Counted from the first letter of the stretch, positions 1 to 6,670 are shown. The stretch is DNA of 6,961 bases from Oscillospiraceae bacterium (GCA_017394475.1 JAFPYQ010000084.1:1-6961), one strand, 5' to 3'. The notes: generated from the letters alone by a model not told the origin. Numbers and translations: made by a program.

Positions 1-126
1 ATTTGAGGTATCGGTCATCGCAAGGGCAGTATATCCCTCTTCCTTTGCAGTACTTACAAGGTCTTTGATACGGGCAGCACTTTCAAGGAGCGAATACTCA
101 GTATGAACATGAAGATGTACGAACAT
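1..126 (-). CDS. dnaE: DNA polymerase III subunit alpha, N-terminal fragment (PHP domain)
   Basis: Only the first 42 residues lie in the window; the gene runs off the left edge. The translation begins [18 protein letters not shown] and continues ARIKDLV, the classic start of the bacterial replicative polymerase alpha subunit (C-family), whose PHP domain opens with an H-x-H-x-H-T-[ED]-[YF]-S motif (here His4, His6, His8). ATG at 126 is the only possible start near the motif, because an in-frame TGA lies two codons upstream (130-132). No Shine-Dalgarno site is visible before it. A short hairpin (arms 138-142 and 147-151) sits in the 23-nt gap after queF, so translation may be coupled or unusual. 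Oddity: the position where most DnaE PHP domains read T-D-H-G-N reads T-D-T-S-N (residues 38-42), as in the degenerate E. coli type. The family call is confident; whether this is the main replicase or a second copy cannot be told. Confidence 0.9.
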   Translation of the reverse strand, partial: MFVHLHVHTEYSLLESAARIKDLVSTAKEEGYTALAMTDTSN

Positions 127-149
127 AGTTCATCATAAAAGCAGATGCT

Positions 150-632
150 TTATCGGTTATCCACCTTTTCGGGGTAGAGATCGTGCATTTCAAGGCGTTT
201 TTCAGCCATTTTTTCAAATTTAGTGCCGGGTCTGCCATAATTGCAGTAGGGATCGATGGAAAGACCGCCGCGGGGAAGGAATTTTCCCCATACCTCGATA
301 TACCGAGGATCCATCAGGCGGATAAGATCCTTCATGATGATATTCACGCAGTCCTCATGAAAATCCCCGTGATTGCGGAAGCTGAACAGATAGAGCTTCA
401 GGGACTTTGATTCTACCATCTTATTGTCGGGAATATAGGATATGTATATCGTGGCAAAATCGGGCTGCCCTGTGATAGGGCAAAGGCTTGTGAATTCGGG
501 ACAGTTGAATTTCACGAAATAATCATTGTCGGGATGCTTGTTCTCAAAGGTCTCCAGTACATCGGGACAATAATCGGAAGGATATTCGGTCTTTCTGCCC
601 AGCTGTACAAGCCCCTCGTTTTCTCTGTTCAT
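150..632 (-). CDS. queF: NADPH-dependent 7-cyano-7-deazaguanine (preQ0) reductase QueF, type I
   Basis: Cytosolic enzyme of queuosine tRNA modification. It reduces the nitrile of preQ0 to the amine preQ1 with two NADPH, and belongs to the tunnelling-fold (T-fold) superfamily. The 160-residue length fits the short unimodular class (B. subtilis type) rather than the two-domain E. coli type. Visible signatures: the QueF motif E-S-K-S-L-K-L-Y at residues 74-81; the catalytic Cys51 in [11 protein letters not shown], with Asp58 as proton donor; and F-H-E-D at 91-94, giving the substrate-binding His92/Glu93. A strong AGGAGG lies 7 nt before the ATG and overlaps the stop codon of the upstream nucleotidyltransferase, so the two genes are probably translated from one message. 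No other queuosine genes (queC, queD, queE) and no preQ1 riboswitch are seen here. All key residues are present, so it should be functional. Confidence 0.97.
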   Translation of the reverse strand: MNRENEGLVQLGRKTEYPSDYCPDVLETFENKHPDNDYFVKFNCPEFTSLCPITGQPDFATIYISYIPDNKMVESKSLKLYLFSFRNHGDFHEDCVNIIMKDLIRLMDPRYIEVWGKFLPRGGLSIDPYCNYGRPGTKFEKMAEKRLEMHDLYPEKVDNR

Positions 633-639
633 GATCTGT

Positions 640-645
640 CCTCCT
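640..645 (-). promoter_or_regulatory. Strong ribosome binding site of queF, overlapping the upstream stop codon
   Basis: The minus strand reads TAAGGAGGACAGATCATG: AGGAGG is followed by 7 nt and then the queF ATG at 632. The TAA (647-645) is the stop codon of the upstream nucleotidyltransferase, so a ribosome finishing that gene stops on the Shine-Dalgarno site of the next. A 10-bp palindrome, TCCTTAAGGA, covers the same bases (642-651). Confidence 0.85.
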
Positions 646-1409
646 TAAGGACGTTTTATCTCATTTATCATATACTTCGCATATTCACGCAAAGAAACAC
701 TGTCGTAATGCGGAACCGCGTTATTGCAGTATTCATCAAGTGCCATTTCAAGAACGGGGCGGTATATTACGGGAAGAGCATTCATGCCCCATTCCCCGCC
801 CTCTTTTTTTGAGAGCACCATTTTTTCGTTCTTATAAGCAAGGACTCTCGCAAGATTCAGAGCGATATACATGGGATCATTCTCTATATCCTCCACAGCA
901 TTTTCTATATCACAGTGTATGCTGTCAAAATAGTCGTCCTCGCTCACCTCTCCGAACACAGCTTCTATGGGCTTTCCGTATAAGGTCCTTCCTCTGTGCC
1001 TTGTGATGGTAACATGGGCTGCAAGGTCCTTATCGGTGCCCTTCATCTTGCTGATATAATCGTCCGGGTCATTTCTGTACCATTCCAGATGAGCAATGGA
1101 AAAATGAAGCTCAAAAGGAGTAGGATATACGAAAGGGTCACAGTCGCTTTCTCTGATGATGCTCATTTCGATCCCCTTTGCAGGAGCTTCGGAAGAGAGC
1201 TCTGTCACCATATCCATATATCTTTTCTTTATATCATCAGGTACAGTGCTGTTTACCACCACCAGCAGATCGACATCGCTTTTATCCGGAGAAAAACACC
1301 CCATGACAGCCGATCCGTGAAGATATATCCCCACAAGCATGTCATCAAGTATATGCCTGCTCTGCTTTGTAAAGCTTTCGGTTATCTCTTCAAGGGTATA
1401 CATATGCAT
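645..1409 (-). CDS. AadA/ANT(9)-like aminoglycoside nucleotidyltransferase family protein
   Basis: 254 residues, about the size of AadA/ANT(9) adenylyltransferases, which transfer AMP from ATP to a hydroxyl of spectinomycin or streptomycin in the cytosol. The nucleotidyltransferase fold shows G-S-A-V at 32-35 and S-D-V-D-L-L at 44-49, giving the metal ligands Asp45 and Asp47. I-E-M-S-I-I at 80-85 places Glu81 where AadA has its catalytic Glu. The all-helical C-terminal half also follows AadA: E-L-H-F near 100, L-Y-G-K-P at 143-147, L-N-L-A-R-V at 184-189, and E-W-G-M-N-A-L-P-V-I-Y-R-P-V-L near 206-220. The segment before L-N-L-A-R-V has no Trp, unlike streptomycin-modifying AadA, so spectinomycin or an unrelated substrate is more likely if it is a resistance enzyme. 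ATG at 1409 lies 3 nt after the TG-A stop with no clear Shine-Dalgarno; ATG at 1403 is an equal alternative. It has no transfer signatures around it and looks chromosomal. Actual drug resistance is not shown by sequence. Confidence 0.8.
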   Translation of the reverse strand: MHMYTLEEITESFTKQSRHILDDMLVGIYLHGSAVMGCFSPDKSDVDLLVVVNSTVPDDIKKRYMDMVTELSSEAPAKGIEMSIIRESDCDPFVYPTPFELHFSIAHLEWYRNDPDDYISKMKGTDKDLAAHVTITRHRGRTLYGKPIEAVFGEVSEDDYFDSIHCDIENAVEDIENDPMYIALNLARVLAYKNEKMVLSKKEGGEWGMNALPVIYRPVLEMALDEYCNNAVPHYDSVSLREYAKYMINEIKRP

Positions 1410-1412
1410 CTG

Positions 1413-2642
1413 TCAGTCAAGCAAAAATATTATTATTCGGTAGCTTTTGTAGTAATCACTGCAGGATATTCGCCCTGTATAGCCTGCATCGCGGATTATG
1501 CGGTCAATATCGGATATACCGTCAAAGGGACATTCCGTAAGCTGTGATATGGTGGTGAGATACAGATTTGATGATGATGTTTTCAGCATAAAATACTTAT
1601 CGCCCGTATCCACACATTTGCGGCACTCACGCTCGATTATGTCCAATGCCTCGTCATAGGTCTTTGCATACAGACCTTCCCTGACATAGTAGCTGAGGTC
1701 ATCATCGGTGGCATGGGGAGGCTCACCAAGAGAAGTGTTTATCTCGCAGTGGTTTTCGATTATCTCATCTGTGGCAAGGAAATACTGATACAGCAGCATA
1801 TCGGGATACTGCTCACGCAGCGCTGCCACAGGCTGATCCCATCCGATATCCACATGATACCACTTTCCGTTTATCTTTACCATGTTCCACATATGATCGA
1901 TATCCGTAACACCGGTAACTATCATATTCTCTATGCCGGAAAGGTTGCAGAGATAGGAAAATGCTTTTGCATAGCCCTCGCACAATGCTCTGTGCTCCAC
2001 CAGCGCACCATAGATGGAATCCACATATTCCGTATCAGTGGAGCTCTGTACGTTCTTGGCAAGATAATCGTGGAATATCCTGACTTTTTCAAGATCGGTC
2101 ATGCTGTCATCTGTGAGGGCAAGGATCTCCTGTGCCGCAAAACGGGTCTTTAACAGCATGGTGTTTATCTCTTTTATGGAATATTTGTATTCAAAATTTA
2201 TCTCAAAGGTCTGTGCAGTGGCGTTGTAGTCCCCCAGTGTGCGGTTTTCCAGGAAGAAAAAGGCAAGCTGTTCGCAGCGCACCGTTTCAAGCACCTTTGA
2301 ATATTCCGAAGTGGGTATGGTTATGGGGATGAGGGAGCGCTTTTCATACTTTGATATGGTCTCCACCACATCATTGTAGGCATTTGTCATTCTCCTGTCA
2401 AAATCCAGCGAGAAATACCTTGTTTCCATAAACGGAGGTATGGTTATCCGGGTCTCGGAAACATTTGCCAGCATTTCCTCCTCGGTGAGATCACTGTCAT
2501 CAAAGATGGTTTCTTCTGCAACAGTAGTTTCGGGAGAGGTCTCTGTATCGTTTTCAACAGGTTCCACACGCTTGCACGATGAGAACATGACGATACAAAG
2601 CACAAAAGAAGTGAGCACAGCTATAATTTGTGAGGTTTTCAT
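1413..2642 (-). CDS. TG-A: transglutaminase-like surface lipoprotein
   Basis: 409 residues from ATG at 2642; a TTG one codon upstream (2645) could also start it. The AGGAAG at 2657-2652 is 9 nt from the ATG and 6 nt from the TTG. A lipoprotein signal peptide ends in the lipobox F-S-S-C (Cys23), followed by an acidic/Thr-rich linker to about residue 60. The middle holds an E-K-V-R-I-F-H-D-Y-L helix (about 186-194), then the transglutaminase-like core: Cys221 in A-L-C-E-G-Y-A, His250 in D-H-M-W-N and Asp265 in Y-H-V-D-I-G-W-D. A second Cys lies 11 residues after the catalytic one (Cys232), as in all the paralogues. The C-terminal ~90 residues form the shared alpha/beta domain. The usual W-D-D-P after the Asp is W-D-Q-P here. 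Members of the family (TGc fold, cf. COG5279/PF01841) are mostly predicted proteases or amidases; the substrate is unknown. Closest to TG-B by the V-E-H-[RK]-A-[LM]-C motif. It is the last TG gene and lies 3 nt before the nucleotidyltransferase. Confidence 0.88.
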   Translation of the reverse strand: MKTSQIIAVLTSFVLCIVMFSSCKRVEPVENDTETSPETTVAEETIFDDSDLTEEEMLANVSETRITIPPFMETRYFSLDFDRRMTNAYNDVVETISKYEKRSLIPITIPTSEYSKVLETVRCEQLAFFFLENRTLGDYNATAQTFEINFEYKYSIKEINTMLLKTRFAAQEILALTDDSMTDLEKVRIFHDYLAKNVQSSTDTEYVDSIYGALVEHRALCEGYAKAFSYLCNLSGIENMIVTGVTDIDHMWNMVKINGKWYHVDIGWDQPVAALREQYPDMLLYQYFLATDEIIENHCEINTSLGEPPHATDDDLSYYVREGLYAKTYDEALDIIERECRKCVDTGDKYFMLKTSSSNLYLTTISQLTECPFDGISDIDRIIRDAGYTGRISCSDYYKSYRIIIFLLD

Positions 2643-2651
2643 CAATGTTCA

Positions 2652-2657
2652 CTTCCT
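2652..2657 (-). promoter_or_regulatory. Ribosome binding site of TG-A
   Basis: AGGAAG on the minus strand. It lies 9 nt upstream of ATG (2642) and 6 nt upstream of the in-frame TTG (2645), so both starts are possible. I prefer the ATG because it is the stronger start codon and leaves the same lipobox signal peptide. Confidence 0.6.
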
Positions 2658-2679
2658 GTTTAAACGTAAAGAGGATCAG

Positions 2680-2712
2680 AAAAAAGCCTTACGGGATGTT
2701 CATGCTTTTTTT
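2680..2712 (-). terminator. Possible weak intrinsic terminator between TG-B and TG-A
   Basis: In transcript sense, AAAAAAGC (2711-2704) can pair with GCTTTTTT (2687-2680) across a 16-nt loop that contains the TG-B stop codon. The T-run could act as a U-tract, but it is also the stem arm and only two G-C pairs are present, so any termination would be weak. It lies over the 57-nt TG-B/TG-A gap, the longest inside the cluster, and could reduce read-through into TG-A, the nucleotidyltransferase, queF and dnaE. The inverted repeat reads the same on both strands. Confidence 0.25.
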
Positions 2713-3929
2713 CTGTTCAAGAAGATCTTTATGGTATGGCGGTTGTTGTTTATGATGTAATCGATATGTGAAGTATCTATATCGGTCCCGGCATCGGAAA
2801 TTATGCGGGTAAGCTCTCCTATTCCCTTATCAGCGCCAAAGAGCTTGGTCACCAGCTCATCGTAGACTGTTTCATCGGAAGCCTGCAGCTGTACGCATAT
2901 CTTATCATCATTGCCGCTGTCATTGTCTATGCAGCGGAGTATAAGTTCTTTTGCCGAATCATAGCTGTCTGCTATCAGGTCATTATAGGAATAATAGTAA
3001 TACTTCCTGCCTTTTGCCGCGGGTATGGGATAATAATTCCCGTCCTCTGTATGCTGGTCTGAAAGGCTTTCATCATCAAGGCAGAAGAATTCGTATTTAA
3101 CATAGTCGGGATAACTTTCATCTTCTGGATCGTCCCATGTGACATCCACATTGTAGTAGTCACCGTCAAGACAGACCTTGTTCCACATGTGTTCGGTGTC
3201 ACCGGTGGAACCGAGAACCGTGAGTGAATTTATACCGGCTTTCGAGCACAACAGCGAGAATGCCTTGGAATAGCCCTGGCACATGGCCTTATGCTCAACG
3301 AATGCACCATAGATATTATTGCAGTTTTCACCGCGCTCATAAGCACAGTTCTTTATCAGTGAATCGTGAAAATACTTCACTTTTTCGGCATCGGATGCGT
3401 TGTCATCCACGGCGGAAAGTATCTCGTTCATAGCAGTGTCGATCTCTGCTGACCTTGAAAGATAAGTCTGCTTATCATAGAGATAGGTAAATGCAATTAC
3501 CCTTATAGTCCCGTCGGGATATTCCTTGTAGCTGAAATGGCCGGATGTGTTGAAAAACATGGGCTCATCATTGTGGAGAAGCTGATATATGTACTTCACA
3601 TCTTCAAGAGTGGGTGCCGACCCGGCTCTGAATTCCAGTTCATCCGACATATCTGCAACTGCAGCATACATCGAGCGGTAAAGCTCCTGCTTAGCACTGT
3701 CCAGAACATAATAGGGATAGGCATAGCAGACAGTCTCGTTGATCTCTGATGGGCTGTCATCTTGCTCCGGCGCGTTATCCTCACTTTCGGCGACAGTAAC
3801 GATGCTTTGAGTTTCTTCCGCGCTGTCCTTTGATGATGCGGATATGATGTCTGCATTCTCCTGCTGTGCTGCACAGGAGGAGAAAAGCATCACCGCAGAA
3901 AGTATGAGAACTAAATTTCGTCTATTCAT
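2700..3929 (-). CDS. TG-B: transglutaminase-like surface lipoprotein
   Basis: 409 residues. The signal peptide has a positively charged start (M-N-R-R-N), a hydrophobic stretch and the lipobox F-S-S-C (Cys19), so the mature protein is predicted to be lipid-anchored outside the membrane. A Ser/Glu/Asp-rich linker runs to about residue 65. The segment D-E-P-M-F-F near 121-126 and the helix A-E-K-V-K-Y-F-H-D-S-L near 181-191 precede the catalytic core: Cys217 in A-M-C-Q-G-Y, His247 in E-H-M-W-N and Asp262 in Y-N-V-D-V-T-W-D-D-P. The extra conserved Cys is Cys228. C-Q-G-Y replaces the C-E-G-Y of the other copies. The C-terminal domain (about 316-405) carries the shared strand then S-D-E-T-V-Y-D-E-L. 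The start overlaps the stop codon of TG-C by 8 nt (ATGAATAG) and has only a weak AGG next to it, which points to translational coupling with TG-C. The triad is intact, so it is likely an active enzyme; the substrate is unknown. Confidence 0.9.
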   Translation of the reverse strand: MNRRNLVLILSAVMLFSSCAAQQENADIISASSKDSAEETQSIVTVAESEDNAPEQDDSPSEINETVCYAYPYYVLDSAKQELYRSMYAAVADMSDELEFRAGSAPTLEDVKYIYQLLHNDEPMFFNTSGHFSYKEYPDGTIRVIAFTYLYDKQTYLSRSAEIDTAMNEILSAVDDNASDAEKVKYFHDSLIKNCAYERGENCNNIYGAFVEHKAMCQGYSKAFSLLCSKAGINSLTVLGSTGDTEHMWNKVCLDGDYYNVDVTWDDPEDESYPDYVKYEFFCLDDESLSDQHTEDGNYYPIPAAKGRKYYYYSYNDLIADSYDSAKELILRCIDNDSGNDDKICVQLQASDETVYDELVTKLFGADKGIGELTRIISDAGTDIDTSHIDYIINNNRHTIKIFLNRKKA

Positions 3930-5103
3930 CCTGCATTACTACCTGTATGATATATTCATCATCATTCGTATATCGGATATACTTTGATGTATTTATTCCG
4001 GCAGATGTCTGTTTTTTTATCGTTTTCAGAACATCGGGCATCTGTCCCTTTCGGGATATACGCTCAAATGCACTGGTGTACACGTTTTCATCCGAACAGC
4101 GGACACCAAAGCTGGTCATCCCGTTATCTGCGGCATATATCCCTGCCCTTACAAGGACATTTGATATGTCTTCGGGAGATTCACAGTAAAAGCCTTCCCG
4201 CTTGTAGAAGTTGTCGGCATCATTGCAGGCAGGCCATTCAAAATACCTTGCATCGGGGATATGGGTGATAGCCAGTATGTCAAGATCCCTTACAAGGAAA
4301 TAATAATAGCGGATAAAATCCTCGTTTACATTTTCCGAAACAGGGTCATCCCATGTACAGTCCACATGATAGAGCTTTCCGTCGAGCCTGATGATATTCC
4401 ACGCATGGGTCTGATCCTTGTAGGTCTTGCCCCACACGGTAAAACAGTCGAGCCCTGCCTGTTTGCACAGATAATCATATGAAAAGGCATAGCCCTCACA
4501 CATCACCTCACCTTTGACTATGCCGCCGTATATGGTATTTGCATATTCTGATCCCGGTGAGTAGGTGCAGTTTTTCACAAGATAGTCATGAAGTATCTTG
4601 TATTTTTCGTAATCCGTGGTATTTTCATCAAATGCGGAAAAAATCTCTTTTACCTTTTCATCTATCTCCTCTTGCATACTTGCAGCCTGCTCCTTATCAA
4701 AGCGATAGGTGAGGGACAGTCTTGCACTTGCACGGGCAGGGCGGAAAAAGGTGCTTTTTATCCAGAAATTTTCCTCACAGTCGTTATAAAAGGAAACAAA
4801 CAGCTTGCGCAGCTCATTGGGCTCTATCTCTTCGGGAAAAAGAGCCTCGGGACTGTGCTGTGCCGCTGCCTCCTTGATAATATCAAAATATTCCTTTTCT
4901 TTGTCTGTGAGCTGTGAATAGACATAGTTGTCATAGTCCGCATCATCTGGTGCAGATGGTACGGTCGTCTCTGTCACAGATGTTGTCACGGGGGGAGAAT
5001 AGTTATTTTCATCGATCTTCCTGCACCCCGAGAATACAGCTATACACAGTGAACAGCACAGAATGAGACATTCTGCGGCTTTTATTTTCCCTGTTCTAAA
5101 CAT
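3922..5103 (-). CDS. TG-C: transglutaminase-like surface lipoprotein
   Basis: 393 residues. The charged start (Arg3, Lys6, Lys8) is followed by an unusually Cys-rich hydrophobic core (L-I-L-C-C-S-L-C) and the lipobox F-S-G-C (Cys27). The linker is short and Thr/Pro-rich (30-60). After it come a helical region (L-T-D-K-E-K-E-Y-F-D-I-I near 65-76), the helix K-I-L-H-D-Y-L-V-K-N-C (169-179) and the core: Cys202 in V-M-C-E-G-Y-A, His233 in T-H-A-W-N and Asp248 in Y-H-V-D-C-T-W-D-D-P, with the family's extra Cys at 213. The shared C-terminal domain occupies about 304-390. Start: an in-frame TAA lies two codons upstream (5109-5107), so ATG 5103 is fixed. Its only Shine-Dalgarno-like stretch, AAGGA, abuts the ATG with no spacer, which is poor, so translation may depend on ribosomes from TG-D, 20 nt upstream. 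Motif pattern groups it with TG-D (G-E-V-x-C-E-G-Y, H-A-W-N). Confidence 0.9.
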   Translation of the reverse strand: MFRTGKIKAAECLILCCSLCIAVFSGCRKIDENNYSPPVTTSVTETTVPSAPDDADYDNYVYSQLTDKEKEYFDIIKEAAAQHSPEALFPEEIEPNELRKLFVSFYNDCEENFWIKSTFFRPARASARLSLTYRFDKEQAASMQEEIDEKVKEIFSAFDENTTDYEKYKILHDYLVKNCTYSPGSEYANTIYGGIVKGEVMCEGYAFSYDYLCKQAGLDCFTVWGKTYKDQTHAWNIIRLDGKLYHVDCTWDDPVSENVNEDFIRYYYFLVRDLDILAITHIPDARYFEWPACNDADNFYKREGFYCESPEDISNVLVRAGIYAADNGMTSFGVRCSDENVYTSAFERISRKGQMPDVLKTIKKQTSAGINTSKYIRYTNDDEYIIQVVMQDE

Positions 5104-5123
5104 TCCTTATCACAAAGAGATCA

Positions 5124-6647
5124 TCAATACCCCAGGTCGATCTCGATAACAAGTGTGTTTTCATCACAGTTGGATGCGACTTTCTTTACGCTCGAATACT
5201 CGCCCTTTATCCAGGTAGCATAGTCCTTGAGGTGAGAAGTCACTTCATCATATACAGACTTGCTGGAAACTCTTATCTCTGCAACTCTTGTCTTGTTGGA
5301 AGCTGCTGTTTTGAGCTGTTCCTTGAGAGCCTTTTCAGCAGATGAGAAATCGGAGTACAGAAGTCCCTGCTTTGCAAAATAGTTCATATCTGTATTTGTG
5401 CATGCAGGCGGCTTGAAGTATACTACCTGAGTACCTGTGGTCTTCTTATTTACATTATAGTGAGACTTATTGTGTATCCATTCATCGGGAACGGCAAAGT
5501 ATCTGTGGCGGAGGTTGTTTGCTACGGGAGTGGAGAGGATGGGGTCATCCCATGTGCAGTCCACATTGTACCAGTTGCCGCCCAGCTTTATGACATTCCA
5601 TGCATGGGAGGAGCCTTCGCTGTTGGTACCTATCACCACAAGGCTCTCAACGCCTGCAAGGTCGCAGAGATACTGCATGGTCTTGGCATAGCCCTCGCAC
5701 TGTACCTCACCTGCGATAAGACCGCCGTATACGGTATATCTCATCCAGGAATCCTCACTGTCATCAGCGGATGCCTTCTTGAACTCGGCATGAGTAACTA
5801 TCCAGTCATGGAAAGTACGGACCTTGTCATAATCGCTCTTGCCGTCAGCAAGTGCTACAACTTCCTTTGCCTTTGCCTCTATCTCCTTCTGGCATCTTGC
5901 GATGGATTCGCGGTCGAGCCAGTAGAACAGAACGCCTCTTCTGTTTTTGGAGGACAGCCAGAAAAGCTGAGGTTCATTGACATAAGCGCAGCCGAATACC
6001 TTTATCCATTCCTCCTGGGAAAGGTCTTCGTCAATATCGAGGTTACGGTAACCGTTCTTGGCACCGTCAACGATAAGATCATAGAGCTTCTTCTCCGAGG
6101 AAGAGAGTTGATTGTAACCGTATCTGTCCGAAGGAGACACATTGTATTTGCCGCCCAGTGTCTTGTTTGTTGGCTCTTCGCTGGTAAGAGCATCTATGAC
6201 ATTCTGCTCGTTTACGGACTGCTGTGTCTCGTCAACAACATCGTTTGCGGGAGTAGTTATGATAACGGTGGTAGCCACTGTCTGCTGTTCAGTACCAAGC
6301 TGCTCCTCGGGATTGTCAAGGCCGTAGAGCTCTGTAGCGGCAGTAGTGCCTGCTGTGGTGACCGAGATAGTTTCGCCGGCTTCGCTGTCTCCGTTATTAT
6401 CCTTGTTTTTATCCTTATCCTTTTTCTTTGCGGTGGTAACCGTAGTTTCCGCATTATCCGAATTTACGGGTTCTCCTTCTTCTTCTTCGGAGTCTGAACC
6501 GGTAACTTCCTCTGTGCCTTCGGTGTTCTCATTATTTGTGATAACATCAAAGGAAACTTCATCATCGGGCTTTTTGCCTCCGCGGGCAGTAAATGTTCCT
6601 GCAAGCAGTACAACAGCAGCAATGCAGGATAAGATCTTCTTGTTCAT
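5124..6647 (-). CDS. TG-D: transglutaminase-like exported protein with long linker and damaged lipobox
   Basis: 507 residues, about 100 longer than its paralogues because of a low-complexity linker (about 28-165): an acidic part (E-E-E-E near 54), a Lys/Asp part (K-K-K-D-K-D-K-N-K-D-N-N) and Thr/Val-rich stretches. Such a stalk would suit a protein reaching through the cell wall. The signal peptide M-N-K-K-I-L-S then A-A-V-V-L-L-A-G-T-F-T-A looks like a lipoprotein leader, but the residue that should be the lipidated Cys is Arg22 (codon CGC, plus strand 6582-6584), one transition from TGC. Cleavage by signal peptidase I after T-F-T-A would release a soluble form. Core: E-P-Q-L-F-W at 225-230; V-R-T-F-H-D-W-I at 276-283; Cys317 in V-Q-C-E-G-Y-A; His348 in S-H-A-W-N; Asp363 in Y-N-V-D-C-T-W-D-D-P; extra Cys328. 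The C-terminal domain (about 427-507) matches the end of the upstream partial gene. An AAGGGA stands 8 nt before the ATG. First complete gene of the likely operon. Confidence 0.9.
   Translation of the reverse strand: MNKKILSCIAAVVLLAGTFTARGGKKPDDEVSFDVITNNENTEGTEEVTGSDSEEEEGEPVNSDNAETTVTTAKKKDKDKNKDNNGDSEAGETISVTTAGTTAATELYGLDNPEEQLGTEQQTVATTVIITTPANDVVDETQQSVNEQNVIDALTSEEPTNKTLGGKYNVSPSDRYGYNQLSSSEKKLYDLIVDGAKNGYRNLDIDEDLSQEEWIKVFGCAYVNEPQLFWLSSKNRRGVLFYWLDRESIARCQKEIEAKAKEVVALADGKSDYDKVRTFHDWIVTHAEFKKASADDSEDSWMRYTVYGGLIAGEVQCEGYAKTMQYLCDLAGVESLVVIGTNSEGSSHAWNVIKLGGNWYNVDCTWDDPILSTPVANNLRHRYFAVPDEWIHNKSHYNVNKKTTGTQVVYFKPPACTNTDMNYFAKQGLLYSDFSSAEKALKEQLKTAASNKTRVAEIRVSSKSVYDEVTSHLKDYATWIKGEYSSVKKVASNCDENTLVIEIDLGY
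6582..6584 (-). other. Lipobox Cys-to-Arg codon in TG-D
   Basis: The codon reads CGC (Arg22) in the leader L-L-A-G-T-F-T-A-R-G-G. The other three complete paralogues have Cys at the equivalent place (F-S-S-C, F-S-S-C, F-S-G-C), and T-A-C-G-G is a common ending for clostridial lipoprotein leaders. One C-to-T change in the coding strand would restore Cys. It may be a real mutation that turns an anchored protein into a secreted one, or a sequencing error. Confidence 0.7.
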
Positions 6648-6670
6648 CGGAATTTCCCTTTCATTTCTTC

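Noticed and set aside
633..660. Possible preQ1 riboswitch upstream of queF
   Set aside because: Only 12 nt separate queF from the preceding gene. A palindrome around the Shine-Dalgarno site is present, but there is no room for, and no sequence of, a preQ1 aptamer.
996..1547. 183-codon plus-strand open frame spanning the nucleotidyltransferase/TG-A junction
   Set aside because: It is again in codon register with both minus-strand genes, crosses two well-supported genes and shows no family signature.
1713..2153. 146-codon plus-strand open frame opposite TG-A
   Set aside because: A codon-register shadow of TG-A; no domain or ribosome binding site supports it.
5460..6497. 345-codon open frame on the plus strand opposite TG-D
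   Set aside because: It is in exact codon register with TG-D on the opposite strand, so it stays open simply because TG-D rarely uses TTA, CTA and TCA codons. The translation has no recognisable domain, and TG-D is clearly the real gene.
1413..6647. Dockerin, sortase LPxTG or S-layer homology anchors on the TG proteins
   Set aside because: The C-termini end in the shared alpha/beta domain; no LPxTG tail, dockerin calcium-loop repeat or SLH motif is visible. Anchoring, where present, is through the N-terminal lipobox.
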